Source of the DNA: Bryum argenteum
Taxonomy: Eukaryota; Streptophyta; Bryopsida; Bryales; Bryaceae
Reading direction: 5' to 3'
NCBI GenBank assembly: GCA_037043015.1
Contig: CM073331.1
Span: 3,183,501 to 3,247,500 of the forward strand
DNA length: 64,000 bases
The notes under the pieces were generated by a model, which was not told the origin of the DNA, did not search any database, and saw nothing but the letters and a program-made list of their open reading frames with translations. Position 1 is the stretch's first letter; each line of letters opens with the position of its first letter. Below are positions 1-12,152 of this stretch, piece by piece. Made by a program: the position numbers and the translations under genes.

Positions 1-447
1 ATGTCTTCTTGAAGCAATAGAGAAACAATTATGCTCTTGGAGGACCAGTACTCCTTGACTGATGTGCATCCTCCCACCAAACATGAACGGAAGATGGTGC
101 ACAAAGAGAAACTCTGCAAAGGTGTTGGTCAACCTCCTCAAAAATGTTCAATAATCTGCAGCTTTGGTTGAGAGTACAAATCACACAACATACCGGCTAG
201 GAGAAGGTCCACCCGATCGCAATTGACATCACCAGTTTTGAGGTTGATGTTAGCCTGAATAGCCGATGTGAGAGCTGTGATCTGTGAGCGACCCTTGAGA
301 AGATCTTGAAGAGAAAGCAAACGTAAAACTCCATCCACCAACTGCCCTTTCACAAGTGTTTGCGCAGCAAAAGAAGTGGCCCAAACACATTGAATCAGTG
401 TTTACAAATTCACGTATGGTAACCATGATCGCATCTTATCATAGTTT
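1..447. other. unassigned left edge
   Basis: I recognise no gene here. A 71-codon open frame on the minus strand (353-138) has ordinary-looking composition but no family signature. It could be an exon of a gene extending left of the window, or chance. Confidence 0.3.
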
Positions 448-612
448 AGTTATATGAATTTAAAGAGATTGGAACAACTCAGTTATACGAATTTAAAGAG
501 ATTGGAACAACTCAGTTATACGAATTTAAAGAGATTGGAACAACTCAGTTATACGAATTTAAAGAGATTGGAACAACTCAGTTATACGAATTTAAAGAGA
601 TTGGAACACAAG
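448..612. repeat. 33-bp minisatellite, five units
   Basis: Five head-to-tail 33-bp units start at 448, 481, 514, 547 and 580, each built around GAATTTAAAGAGATTGGAAC. The first differs by one base and the last diverges only in its final few bases, so the expansion is recent. Because 33 is divisible by three, the plus strand stays open across it (repeat unit roughly TNLKRLEQLSY). No start context or flanking coding sequence suggests a real protein. Confidence 0.95.
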
Positions 613-2467
613 TGTAAGGTTTCAAACTTTCAATCTTGACCCGTAAGTGCCTCGAATGTCGAAAGGATGATAGGTAGAAATTTTGAAGAGCCATTGATAA
701 CTTCTTCATCCAAGTCTCTGATGAAATCAATAGGGTTGTGTCCCAAATCAAGTCTTGTTTGAATGGTAAGAATTGCAGACCCCTACAATAAAGTATGAAT
801 CAATAACATGCACTTTAGTAAAGGAAGCTTTAGTTTTAGGTTTTCAAACATTTGGCATGTTTTACTATTGCAAACCAATTATGTGAAATCAAAAATAGTC
901 TTTCATGAATTGTGTTGCATAACTATGATCTTAAGATGAAGTCAAGCAACTTTGAAGTTGGATGATTTTAGATCCAAATACTTTTGGCATTAGATTTGCA
1001 ATGATGTTTTTACCATAGTAAAGTGAAAAAATAGTTATTTTTGAGGAGCTAAATCTCCTTCATCCATAGTTGGATTCATCTTTGTTTCTTTAAGTTGGAT
1101 TAAGATTTGAATCATAGAACCCATTCCAAAAAAAAGAGTCAAATTCCAATGCACAAGATATAGCTCCTCAAAAATCATCCATTTATTCATTATTTGAGTG
1201 TAGAAACATCATTGCAAATTCAATACCAAAGTTATTAGGATCAAAAATCTTCCTACTAGGTTATCTTAAGATCATGATTCTATAAAAAAAAAAAAAAAAC
1301 TTCATAAAAACATCTTTTTGATATTCCATAATTGTCTTACAATGGTAAAAACATGCCCCATGTTTGAACACTTGAAAACAAGAGCTTCATTAACTAAAAT
1401 GCATGCCATTTATTCATATTTCATTAAATGGATGTGAAATTTTTACCATATCAACTAGACTTGATTTGGAAGCCAACTAGACTTGGTTTGGGACCCAACT
1501 AGGCTTTGGATGAAGAAGTTATGGCTCTCAAAAATTTCTGCACTCCATCCACAATGTTGTTTTTTAACATTCAGCACTCTTAGGGATTAAAGTGTTCTCA
1601 CCAAGATCCACTCACAATTGACACTTGTTTGAAGTGATTGTGACAAATGACAAGAGTTTCTTAGGCAATGTACAAACTAGCGATAACATCTTTTGGTCAT
1701 GTGGACATTAACACACATAGTATTAAGGCTCCACGTTGACTACGTTGCAACGTTGTAGTTTATGCTTTGCATACTTATTCATTCGGCAAAATATAATACC
1801 ACATGAATAAACTCATGTCCCTGATTGAATATTATAAATCACACAAAAAATTCTAACTACCACGTTTGTTTTTATTTTTTTGTTTTTACTTATAATTGAT
1901 AACATACTTTACAACGATATCACCCATCAAATGTTTCACATGCAAAAGAAAATAATAAAATAGAAATAATAAATAAATTACGAAAGTCGATTACAATGTG
2001 TCAAAAGGATATTCAGCTCAATACGAATATTTCTAAATAGTACATCAATAGTAACATGTTTATGGAAACTTTGAAAATTTCAACTCTTATAGTTGAATGG
2101 TCCAAAGTACAAAGGTCAATTTATCTCTTCTTGTAAGCTTTCAATAACATTTTTACTTATGAAGAATGGTTACAATGTCTCTTCATATCATTTGTACTTG
2201 AGATTTTAAAAAAAGTCGCGTGTCATTACGTTTTTGCTTGGCGAAGGAAAGAACTAAAGGACTACGGTTTCAACCTTTCAACCACTTTTGAAAACTCATT
2301 CCACCAAGCACATTGAAAAAAATCCAAAAGTCCAACAATTTTCAACGTTTTGACCATCTTGAAATAGTAATTACACCACGGATGAATTCCTGGATTAATT
2401 TACTAAGACATCTTTGATTGTTGGTTTAACATGATGTTAAAACGGGACAATTTTTTCACGTTTGTAG
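613..2467. other. AT-rich intergenic DNA, no gene seen
   Basis: No coding region is supported. The stretch is AT-rich, has an A-run near 1,285-1,300, and contains one half of an old dispersed repeat (see 1,395-1,570). Confidence 0.6.
1395..1570 (+). repeat. dispersed repeat R1, copy 1
   Basis: This matches 24,945-25,120 in the same orientation. Shared landmarks, in order, are AAAATGCATGCCATT, AACTAGACTTGATTTGG, GATGAAGAA-TTATGGCTCTC and a CATTC-GC motif at the end. The divergence indicates an old interspersed repeat of unknown class. Confidence 0.75.
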
Positions 2468-2612
2468 GGGAAAGAAGCTCCACTTTGTAGATTTTCTTCA
2501 TAAGCTCGAAAAGTCGGAAATGAAGCTGTGTCATTTGCGAGACGTGATGGTTATCGCCGTGAGCCTTTTTATGCTGCTCACTGCTAGCCGCTTTGTACTG
2601 ACTGCCCTATGA
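2468..2612 (+). pseudogene. possible isolated terminal exon (unknown gene)
   Basis: A TTTGTAG acceptor-like site precedes an open stretch of about 47 codons ending in TGA at 2,610-2,612. Its translation ends in a hydrophobic, membrane-like run (VMVIAVSLFMLLTASRFVL), preceded by a charged segment with KLEKSEMK. It resembles a last exon of a membrane protein, but no matching upstream exon is visible. An overlapping 117-codon frame at 2,609-2,962 has no recognisable features. Exon remnant or chance are both possible. Confidence 0.2.
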
Positions 2613-2864
2613 TGTTTCCCCCCTCTTCTCTTGTTGGTAAGTCATTGGTTGCGACCTTGCGAGTGAAAGAAATGACGGAAGGTGGTCGGTCTAAAGTGGT
2701 GACATGGTATACGGTGAAGATTGTAATGCTCTCAGAGTCTTCTAAGTTATCTTGCCTCTTGTTTTTAAATGATGGTGATAATTATAATTGGTTGAGGAAG
2801 AAAGAAACAAGGGTTTGTGTTTTTGTTGTTGCTTTTATTGACTACCTCCTCTTATTAGAGTTAT

Positions 2865-3387
2865 TAAATTTTTACATAAGTGTGTGCATTGAAATTCACA
2901 CGTTTTGTTCTCAAATGATTACTGATATGTGTGACGTTGAAAAACCCATCGTGATTATTTAAATTTAAATAAAATAATAAAAAAGAAAAAAAGAAAAAAA
3001 AACTGTACAAGTCACATGGCACAAGTTACACACTTTACACACTGCAAGTTACATGTTGCAAGTCATATTGCACAAGTGTATGACGCAAGTCACATGGCCC
3101 AAGTTACATAGTGCAAGTTATTTTTGAAGCAACTTTCAATGAACATACTATACACGGGCTAGAAGTGAAATTTGCATTTGTGTGTTCAAATGAAAATTTT
3201 GCTGCAAAGTGCAACTTTATGTGCATTTTGGTTTAGGCACGTCACGAGTGAGCCTTTGTGCATGCAAAAATACAAACATGTGAGGATGCAATTTATATGT
3301 CTTATTTCAACATTGATATAATTTGAGTATACAAAGCTTTTGTACTCAACAATCATTTCTACCATAATGTGCCACACCTAGTCATAC
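2865..3387 (+). repeat. dispersed repeat R2, copy 1, interrupted by an LTR element
   Basis: This is similar to 9,445-9,960 in the same orientation. Shared landmarks are a TTATTAAATTTTTACA block, a degenerate CAAGTTACA-rich tract (about 3,003-3,120), a CACGTCACG-GTGAG-CTTT block and CAATCATTT-TACCATAAT near the end. The chromovirus at 3,388 inserted close to the right end of this copy. Confidence 0.75.
3383..3387. repeat. target-site duplication of chromovirus (left)
   Basis: CATAC lies immediately before the TGTAACAG LTR start and is repeated directly after the other LTR at 8,951-8,955. A 5-bp duplication is what Ty3/Gypsy integrase makes. Confidence 0.9.
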
Positions 3388-3878
3388 TGTAACAGGGCAA
3401 GAACTAGATTTTTGTGTGTGCTAGAAAAGTAGATAGATAGTTGAAACCATTTTAGGAGTTTTTAGAAAATTTTAGAATTTGAGGTAGATGGCCTATGTGG
3501 GACCCACCATAGAAGCTTCGAGAAGGTGGGGCCCACCTCTAGAGTCTTCTAGAAGGGCGGTTATCTAGGTGGGGCCCACCTCTAGGACCTTCCGGAAAGT
3601 TCCATGGTGGGGCCCGCCATTGGAACATTCTAGAAAGTTCCAAGGGCGGTTAGGCAGAGTATAAATAGAACTGGCCGGGGCCATTTGGAGGCATTCGGTC
3701 AGGTACGCCTTAGTCCCTCTCTCTCTCAGTAAAGTTTGGTTTGTACTTTGCTTCTTTAGTTCTGCTTTGTTTTTGTTCTGTTCAAGTCTATTCGGTCTTG
3801 TTTAGCCCGGTTTTCTCAGATCTTGTTAGGTTAGCAGTGTTTGAGTTGTGACCAAAGAGAGAATTCAGTCCCGTTTCA
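3388..3878 (+). repeat. 5' LTR of chromovirus
   Basis: 491 bp, starting TGTAACAG and ending CCGTTTCA. It contains several GGGGCCCACC-type motifs and a TATA box (GAGTATAAATAG, about 3,658-3,669) followed by a pyrimidine-rich start region, as expected for a U3-R promoter. Confidence 0.93.
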
Positions 3879-3896
3879 TTGGTATCAGAGCGAGTG
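3879..3896 (+). promoter_or_regulatory. primer-binding site (initiator-Met tRNA type)
   Basis: TTGGTATCAGAGCGAG directly follows the LTR. TGGTATCAGAGC is the standard site complementary to the 3' end of plant initiator methionine tRNA. Confidence 0.9.
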
Positions 3897-6800
3897 TCAG
3901 TCTATCCTTACGTTAGGTGCTATTAGCAAGAAGTCTACTTGAGAGTCAGTCATTGTGGTTTCATCAAGTCTTGTCCTTGGATCTACTTGGAGTTCCTTTC
4001 AAGGATTTGGCTAGAACGAGAGAAGGCGTCACGGTAGCAGAGGTCGTCGGAAGAATTGCATCATGGCGAGAAATGGCGGAACCTACTCATATGGAGACTG
4101 ATTCAAAGACCTACTAGACCAGATTGTCGCATTACAAGGACAAGCGGACGCTTCTAGAGCTAGAGAATTGACAATCGCGAGGTGAAGTTGAGCAAAGCTC
4201 GAAACATATTCGGGAACTTCAAGACAAGATGATGTATCTCAATGGCTTTTCAAAGATGCGACAATATCTCCAATCGTCCTGGGCGAACTCAACCGACGGA
4301 ATTATATATGCGACCCGACTATTTGAGGGTGTGCAGCAGACCATTTGGTGGCGACTTCGAGCTCAAAACTATGGAGCTCAAGGCGGATTTCAAAATTGGG
4401 AGGAATTTGAGATCGAGCTCACAAACCGATTTCGGCCCATCAATGCGGAGAAGTTAACGCGCGATCGGTTGGCCACCTTGACACACGCCTAAGGTCGGTG
4501 CAAGAGTATGTCACCCGGTTCAAATCCATATGTCTCCAAATACCCAATGTTTCGGAGGGAGAGATGATGGATCGATTTGTTCGAGGATTGAAGCCGATCG
4601 TTCAACGAGAAGTGGAATTAAGAGACCCTCAAACATTTGAGGAGGCGGTTAGGATTGCAGAAAGAGTTGATGCCATAAACTTTAAATCGTGGAGTACGAC
4701 TGCAAAGATGGAACCCTACGCCACCACCTACTATGGTAGTCCAACAACCGACGCCAATGGAGATTGACGCCCTGCAAGGACCATTGACGCGACAGAGACG
4801 ACAATTATTGGCACGGAAGGGATTGTGCTTCTACTGTCGGGAGTCAGGCCATCAGATTGGAAAGTGTCCAAAACGTCAGAATTCCGGTGCCAACAAACCA
4901 AGGCGGATCCACAACCTCGAGGCTGACCAAGATGATGAAGGAATGGAGCAGGGAAACGGGGCTCCCCAGTAAGGGCACCGAGGACCAATATCGGGGATAT
5001 TTGTTGTCTCTCGAGTCAACAAGATGGCCTCGGGCAACACTCAAAAAGGTCGGTGATATGTCTCATGGTCGACTTAGAAGACAACCGTGTCGAAGTACTA
5101 GTGGATTGCGGTTCTACGGAGAATTGCATCTCGACCGCAATTGCCAACCGACTTGGGATCAAGACTAAGGTGATCACCGGAGGGACTATATACCTCGCAG
5201 ACGATCGGAAAATGATTTAAGTGAGACATGTGAAGAAGAGACCTTGAGATTGTGTGATGCCTATGCACTACGAGGAAAATTTAAGGTAACGAAGCTCGGA
5301 TATGATGTTATCCAGGAATGCCGTGGTTGGAGGCGGAAATAAGCGATTAGTGGTGGCAAGAACCATCTCTTTTAACGAAGGTGGGCGCAAGATAATTCTT
5401 CATGCTTCAACATCAAGTGGATTGAAGAAACGACAGACAACTAAAGGCATATTGGTGGGGATGGCCTTCATGAAGAAACAGATCGTGAAAGCGCCGGTGT
5501 ATGTGGTGGTTCGAATATTGCTTCAATGGTAGAGAAGAGAGCCGAAGGAGCGAGCGAGTTGAGCAACTTATCGCCGAGTTCGAGATGTCTTTCCCGCCGA
5601 CTTACCTAGTGGTTTACCACCGATCGAGGTGCTCCCTTCCACATAGACTTAATGCCGAAGCTAAACCAAAGAATCGGCCAATTTATCGCCTAGCACCAAA
5701 CGAGCTTGAGGAGTCGAGGAAGACGTTGGATGAGCTTTTGGAGAAGGGCCTCATTCGAGAAAGCACATCGCCATGGGGAGCACACTGTCCTTTTGCACCC
5801 AAAAAGGATGGTGGATTGCGGCTATGCATCGATTATCGGGGCCTTAATAAAGATACCATCAAAAATGCTTATCCACTTCCACGTGTGGATGACCTTCTTG
5901 ATCAACTTCGGAGGCGCAACCATTTTTAGCAAGCTAGATCTTGAAGTGGATCTTTGCGAGATACCAATTGCAAAAGAGGATATTGAAAAGACAAAGATTT
6001 CGCACGCGCTATGGACATTTTGAGTGGCTCGTTCGCTTTTGGTCTCACCAATGCCCCTGACTTTCCTTCATGGGTCGCATGAGCAGGTTGTTCGGGACCT
6101 TTTGGACAAGTGTGTAGTTGTTTTCATTGACGACATTTTGATCTATAGTAAAACCCCGGAAGAGCATGACCAACATCTACGGGAGGTGCTACGTCGGTTA
6201 CGGGATAGTCACTTCTATTGCAAGCAATCAAAGTGTGAACTTTGGAAGTCCGAGGTCACCTTTTTGGGGCATGTAGTATCATTCGAGGGTGTGTACATGG
6301 AACAAGCTAAGGTGAATGCGGTGAAGGGGTGGCCAACTCCCAAGGATGTTTTCAAGTTCGTTCTTTCTTAGGCCTCGCCGGATACTATTGTCGTTTTGTT
6401 CGGCGGTTTGCGCGCATTCTTGCTTCTCCTCCGACAAATCTATTGGAGAAGGGCGCTCCATTTGAGTGGAAACTACAACAACAAGGCGCTTTCAATAATT
6501 TGAAGGAGGCACTCGCTCTTTGCTCCCATTCGCAACCATATGATCCTCGACCTTCCGCAGACGGTTGACATTGACGCTCCGACTTTTTGCTAGGCGCGGT
6601 CCTCCAACAAGACTTCGGTAGGGGCCTTCAACCGGTGGCATATGAGTCACGCAAACTTAAGAGGGCGAGCGCAACTATTCTCGCACGTGATCGGGAACAA
6701 CTAGCAATTGTACATGCTACCAAAGTATGGCGGCACTATCTATTGGGAAAAACCGTGACAATTCGGACCGATCATCGGCCCTTACTACATGATCCGCATT

Positions 6801-8460
6801 TAGAAAATATGAAATCGAGACACCACGCCAAGGAAGAACGATTCAAAATTGTTTGATATTCAACTTCAAGAGATGCAAAGGCGACAACATATTGTGCCAG
6901 ACGCTTTATCTCGAGAGACGGATCCAAATCAATCGGAGGACACGAGGGAGATTGCTACCATTAGTAGTATTGTTCGGATCTAACGGAGGGGAGAGAATGG
7001 AAGGAAGCCACCTACCGGGATGCTTACTTCACAATGGCGACCGATCGAGTAGAGGTAGGTGATGTGCAATATCAAGATTACAACCTCGTTTGGCCTCCTC
7101 TATTTTAAGAAGCGGGTTTATGTACCTAACGATGCTAAACTTGAAACCGCATACTTCAAGAAGGGCATGACATTCCTATCTCTGGACATCTCGGACGTGA
7201 GAAGACCTTAGAACGGATTTCTAGAACATGGTTTTGGGTGAGCTTGGATCGTGATGTTCGAGCTTTTGTGCGTTCGTGAGCTATGCCAACGGAACAAGGC
7301 ACGCACGCAATCGCACCTCTTGATCGCTGCGGCCGATTCCACTACCTACGATGACGATGGGAACAAGTAACCATGGATCTCATTACTTGTTTGCACATGC
7401 ACGCATAATGAATCACACTGCGGTTCTTTGTCTTTGTGGACCGCCTTCAAGCAAATTCATTTGGTCGCGATACGCTCCGATATTGATGCCCCAACACTTG
7501 ACGAGTCTTCTTCGATCATCGTCTTCCGTCATCATGGATTGCCTCGTGTCATTTATCTCGATCGGGATCCGCGCTTCACAGGGGAGTTTCGCAAGCACTA
7601 TTCAAGCTTCGGCACACGGCTTGCTATGTCCACGACCCTTTCATCCTCGGGATCGATGGGATGATGCGAGCGTGCTAACCGGACCTTGGAGGATATCTTT
7701 GCGGGCGTTTGTGGCAATTCACCACAACGATCGTGATGAGATATCGACCCCTTTGGAGTTCGCCTATAATGATAGTTCCCAAGCAAGACGGGTCATTCAC
7801 CATTCTTTCTTAACGCGGTCAAGACCCGACACGCCGGCAACGCTCCACCGCCCCATCAACACCAACAACCCTACAACGGAGGAGTTTATACAACGACTAA
7901 CATCGGCGTTGCAAGAGGCTCGACAATGCTCTCATCGCACAAAATCGACAAAAACAATATGCAGATAACCACCGCAAATAAGACCTTTCGGAAGGTGACT
8001 TGGTTCTCGCTTCTCAAATGCCAACCTTCCGTTAGCTACATCGACTCAAGTCCGTAAACTTGCACTCCGGTGGATTGGACCTTTCCGAATCTCTACGGTC
8101 ATATCTGATGTTGCATACCGCCTCGAGCTTCCGCCACATATCCACATCCATCCAGTTTTTCATGTCTCGCACTCAAACAATTTCATCGAATCGGAGCGCT
8201 TTCCAGGCCGACATCGGCCTCCGCCGCCACCGGAGAGTGATTGAAGACCAGGAGGAATATGAAGTGGACTGCATTTTGGAACACCGCTATCTTCGTCGTG
8301 GCAATGGACGTCCGCAACTACAATACAAAGTCCGATGGAAAGGTTATCCCATCCACGATGCAACATGGGAGCCCGTTCACAACCTTACCCATTGTCAAGA
8401 AACCATTTGGAGATATCATCGGGAGCGAACGAGGACGTTCCGCATTAGCGGAGGATTAAT

Positions 8461-8950
8461 TGTAACAGGCAAGAACTAGATTTTTGTGTGTCTTTAGAAA
8501 AGTAGATAGATAGTTGAAACCATTTTAGGAGTTTTTAGAAAATTTTAGAATTTGAGGTAGATGGCCTATGTGGGACCCACCATAGAAGCTTCGAGAAGGT
8601 GGGGCCCACCTCTAGAGTCTTCTAGAAGGGCGGTTATCTAGGTGGGGCCCACCTCTAGGACCTTCCGGAAAGTTCCATGGTGGGGCCCGCCATTGGAACA
8701 TTCTAGAAAGTTCCAAGGGCGGTTAGGCAGAGTATAAATAGAACTGGCCGGGGCCATTTGGAGGCATTCGGTCAGGTACGCCTTAGTCCCTCTCTCTCTC
8801 AGTAAAGTTTGGTTTGTACTTTGCTTCTTTAGTTCTGCTTTGTTTTGTTCTGTTCAAGTCTATTCGGTCTTGTTTAGCCCGGTTTTCTCAGATCTTGTTA
8901 GGTTAGCAGTGTTTGAGTTGTGACCAAAGAGAGAATTCAGTCCCGTTTCA
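8461..8950 (+). repeat. 3' LTR of chromovirus
   Basis: 490 bp, nearly identical to 3,388-3,878, with the same TG...CA ends, and followed by the CATAC duplication (8,951-8,955). The purine-rich GCGGAGGATTAAT just before it is the likely polypurine tract. Confidence 0.93.
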
Positions 8951-8955
8951 CATAC

Positions 8956-11700
8956 TCTTGCACATGTCGTCTCATCAAAGTTGAAAGATGTGTGCAAGAA
9001 TATGCTTTGTAAAAAATAACACATATCATCTTGAAAGTAAAAGAACAAAGTGTTGCCCCTTCTTGTAGTCTATAGGAAGTCGTGCGTCCTCTCAACCTCA
9101 TATATGTCTTCTACCTCCACCAAAAGCAACACCTTCCTCAACAAAACACCTTGACCTTTAGAGAGGATTTATAACACTTGGCTACGAGAAAGGAAAACAT
9201 CTCATTATTTCAAAAAGATATGTTAAAATTGACTCAAGAAATATCAAAACAAACGAGCGGCGATCTAAGTGACCTTAACAATTGAAGGTACTTTGCACAA
9301 TCAAAAGATCAATGGCATGATAGATTTACCGTGTGAATGATATTTTGGAGCTTGATCATATCACATGCTTGAAATAGTAAGATTTACATTTCAGAGCATG
9401 TGCCAAGATCTTTCCTATATTATGCCTATGATCTCCTCTCATCACAATTATTAAATTTTTACACAATCTCATATGTGCGTTGAAACTTACACATTTTGTT
9501 TTCAATGACTCATGATATTTGTGACTTTGAAAACTCATTGTGAGTTTTAGAGAAAATTAATTAAAAGATGAAAAACGGGGCAAGTTACATGGGGTGATTC
9601 ACACGACGCGAGTTACGCGACACACGTTACTACACGCATGTCACGTAGCATGGTTCATGTAAGCTTGGAAATGACTTTTGATGAAAACACTAAACTTGGT
9701 GCAGATGGAAGTTTCACATTCATAAGAGTATACTAAGATTTAATTAAATGAAAAACTTTCAATAATATTTTGTTTCGAGCATGTCACGTGCGAGTCTTTT
9801 TATGCACAAAAACACAAATGCATGGAAATGTGCTTTAAAAGTCTTACTTTTATATGGAGAGAATTTGATGTTGAGAGGGTTCCAAGCCTACCAATCATTT
9901 TTACCATAATTTACCACATGTTGCCATATTTATGCACGTATCCTGCACATGTTGCCATATTTAAGCACGTATGAGTTACACATCTTGCTAAATTCATCCA
10001 TGTACAAGTTACACATCTTACCATATTTATGCACGTATAAAAATAGTTCCTTACATGGGGTCAAAATGTGCAAAAGTGGCAAACCAACTTTTGTGGGATG
10101 ACCATTTCGAATTTGATAAACGTGAACGTTGGTTGCTTTGACGAATTGGTGATTTATTTATTATTTTTTATTAAATTTGAAAAATTCCAAAGTCTTAATT
10201 TTTGAAAAATGTAATTTAAAAATTACTAAAATCTATGAAGCTTGTTTTTGACTTTTGTAATTGTTGGAGGTTGTCCTTGTAAAACTCGTAAACTTTTGAC
10301 TTAGATCACTTTAGAATTTGAGTAGTCCTTTTGTTATAAACATATCTCAAAAAAGAAAAGAAAAAAAAAGCCCTATTTCAGATTACATTTCAAAAATTGC
10401 CCTAGAAGATTCAAAAACTTGAATTTGACTTCGCAATTTGTGGCACACACACCTTGTACTATAAGGAACACCCAGTTGAGTAGGTAATTTCATTTGTCAA
10501 AAGATTCAATTTTAACTCAAAAACTTAAGTTTCCCAAATTCACAAAAGACTAATTCAGTTTTCAAGGATAATTAGGGGCCAACACAAATCACACATATAC
10601 AAATTCAAAATCCCATCGAATTTGAATAAAAATTTGATGGTATTGAATTTAAATTGGTGCAATAGACTTAACACTAGGTCATACATTTGAATCATATGGC
10701 GGGGCCCCAAAGTCCAAAGATTCTCAAGAGCAACTTTAAAAGTATATTGCACCTCTTCATAAACTCTACGGCAAAGAATAATTATATTTTGAATACATCT
10801 CAATGAAGAGATTTCAACTTTTTATTTAATTTTTTTTTCTAAACCCTTCATATAGTAACAAAGAGACGACATTGACGAAATCAAAATATTCCTATGGAAA
10901 CCCAAGATCCCACCAATGAATACCGTACATCGTGGTCAATTTCAATACAAGAGAGACGTAATGAATCATTTTTAATTGGGCAAAGTTTTCCGTAATAGAA
11001 ATAGAAATATTCTCGATTTTCAACTTCGCTAACATGTTTATATTGCCCTTGCAGCATTTTGTGAGGTCGTTATTAATGGTGGGGCCAGACTTCCATAAGG
11101 TGCTCTTGGATGACCTCGTGACAATATCTCACAGTTTGTTTGGCAGAAAAACGATTGTGAAGACATAGTCGGCACCATTGCACGGCTCGAGCGAAAGAGT
11201 GACAAGGAATACGCTTCACATAATAGTTTAGGTATACATTTTTCGATTTGAAGATTTGATTTGCAAAATTAAAATCATTTCCATGACTAATGATTTTTAA
11301 TTATGTGTTTCATGTTTTGAGTTAGAGTGCAAAATGAAGACAAAACAACATAGGGTGGTTGTAGAGTAGGACCATTGTGATGCTTCATCAACATGCACTA
11401 TGAAGCAACTTTAATATAGTATTTTACCATTATCATAGTATTTGTATTGATATAAGATTGAGACTTTTTATTTTGGTTTGAGAATGAGTTGTATTTTTTA
11501 ATTTGAAGCAATTTACTTTCTATATCTTGAATTTTATATTTTTCTACTTTAGTCTTTGAATTTTTGCAATTTCAAACAACTATAATTTTTTTCAGAAATT
11601 AAGCAATAAGACTTTATAATATTTGCACTTTCAGCAAATCTCAACATATAATTTTCCAAAACATTCAACATTCTTGATTTGAATTAATTTATGTTGAAAC
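8956..11700. other. intergenic DNA with old repeats, no gene seen
   Basis: AT-rich, with only short chance ORFs. It includes the second copy of R2 (9,445-9,960) and a short degenerate tandem repeat around 9,905-10,035 built on CATATTTATGCACGTAT and TGTTGCCATATTTA. I see no gene between 10,040 and 11,700. Confidence 0.6.
9445..9960 (+). repeat. dispersed repeat R2, copy 2 (uninterrupted)
   Basis: The same block order as 2,865-3,387, but it runs through the position where the chromovirus sits in the other copy. It therefore serves as a diverged empty-site relative. Confidence 0.7.
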
Positions 11701-11734
11701 TGACCACGAGGTAGGGTAGGTTCATTTGTCACCC

Positions 11735-11787
11735 TAAACCTAAACCTTACCCTAAACCTTACCCTAAACCTAAACCTTACCCTAAAA
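11735..11787. repeat. telomere-like CCCTAAA tract
   Basis: A run of CCCTAAA and variants (ACCCTAAACC, TTACCCTAAACC) over about 50 bp. CCCTAAA is the common plant telomere repeat. The tract sits about 370 bp upstream of the DUF1997 start codon, so it may be an interstitial telomere scar or a cluster of promoter telo-boxes. Confidence 0.8.
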
Positions 11788-12152
11788 ACACGCGTAACAG
11801 ATAAGACAGCTGACGGAACCAGTGTTTCCGCAATCGAAGGTTGCAGCATGTCCCCACGAACTGGAGGTGCCGCTTCGCGGCACCTGGTGAATCCTCAGCA
11901 ACAGCGATGGCATTGCCGCACACGTGTGTGTAATCGTCTCAAATTCTCACTCTTTTCCTTCCATGCAAATGTCCATTCCAGCAGAAAGTTCATGTTGATG
12001 CATCATTCATGCTACTTTTCCAGCTGCCAACTCTGGTGCCGCAATGCTCTCTCCTTTCGTCTGATTCGAGCTCTTGGAAGAAACCAAACCACTGGTACGA
12101 TCATGGGGTTTTAGGTCAAGCGGCTGCAAGTTGATAGCTAGTGTGGGGGGCA

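Larger units (their letters stand above)
3388..8950 (+). mobile_element. Ty3/Gypsy chromovirus, young but broken
   Basis: An LTR retrotransposon of about 5.56 kb bounded by two LTRs and a CATAC duplication. In order it shows a primer-binding site, a gag region with a CCHC zinc knuckle (CFYCRESGHQIGKCPKR, about 4,830-4,880), protease/reverse transcriptase with a VVFIDDILIYSK motif (about 5,600-6,400), RNase H (about 6,590-6,830), an integrase region (about 7,150-7,900) and a chromodomain (LQYKVRWKGYPIHDATWEPV, about 8,240-8,430) just before the right LTR. The chromodomain defines the chromovirus branch. The two LTRs differ at only a handful of positions, so insertion is recent, yet the interior is already broken in many places (more than ten by eye). 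It therefore probably arrived as a copy of an already defective or error-rich element, and mobility would need help in trans. Confidence 0.93.

Noticed and set aside
11735-11787. True chromosome end
   Set aside because: The tract is only about 50 bp, contains variants, and ordinary sequence with a gene follows on both sides.
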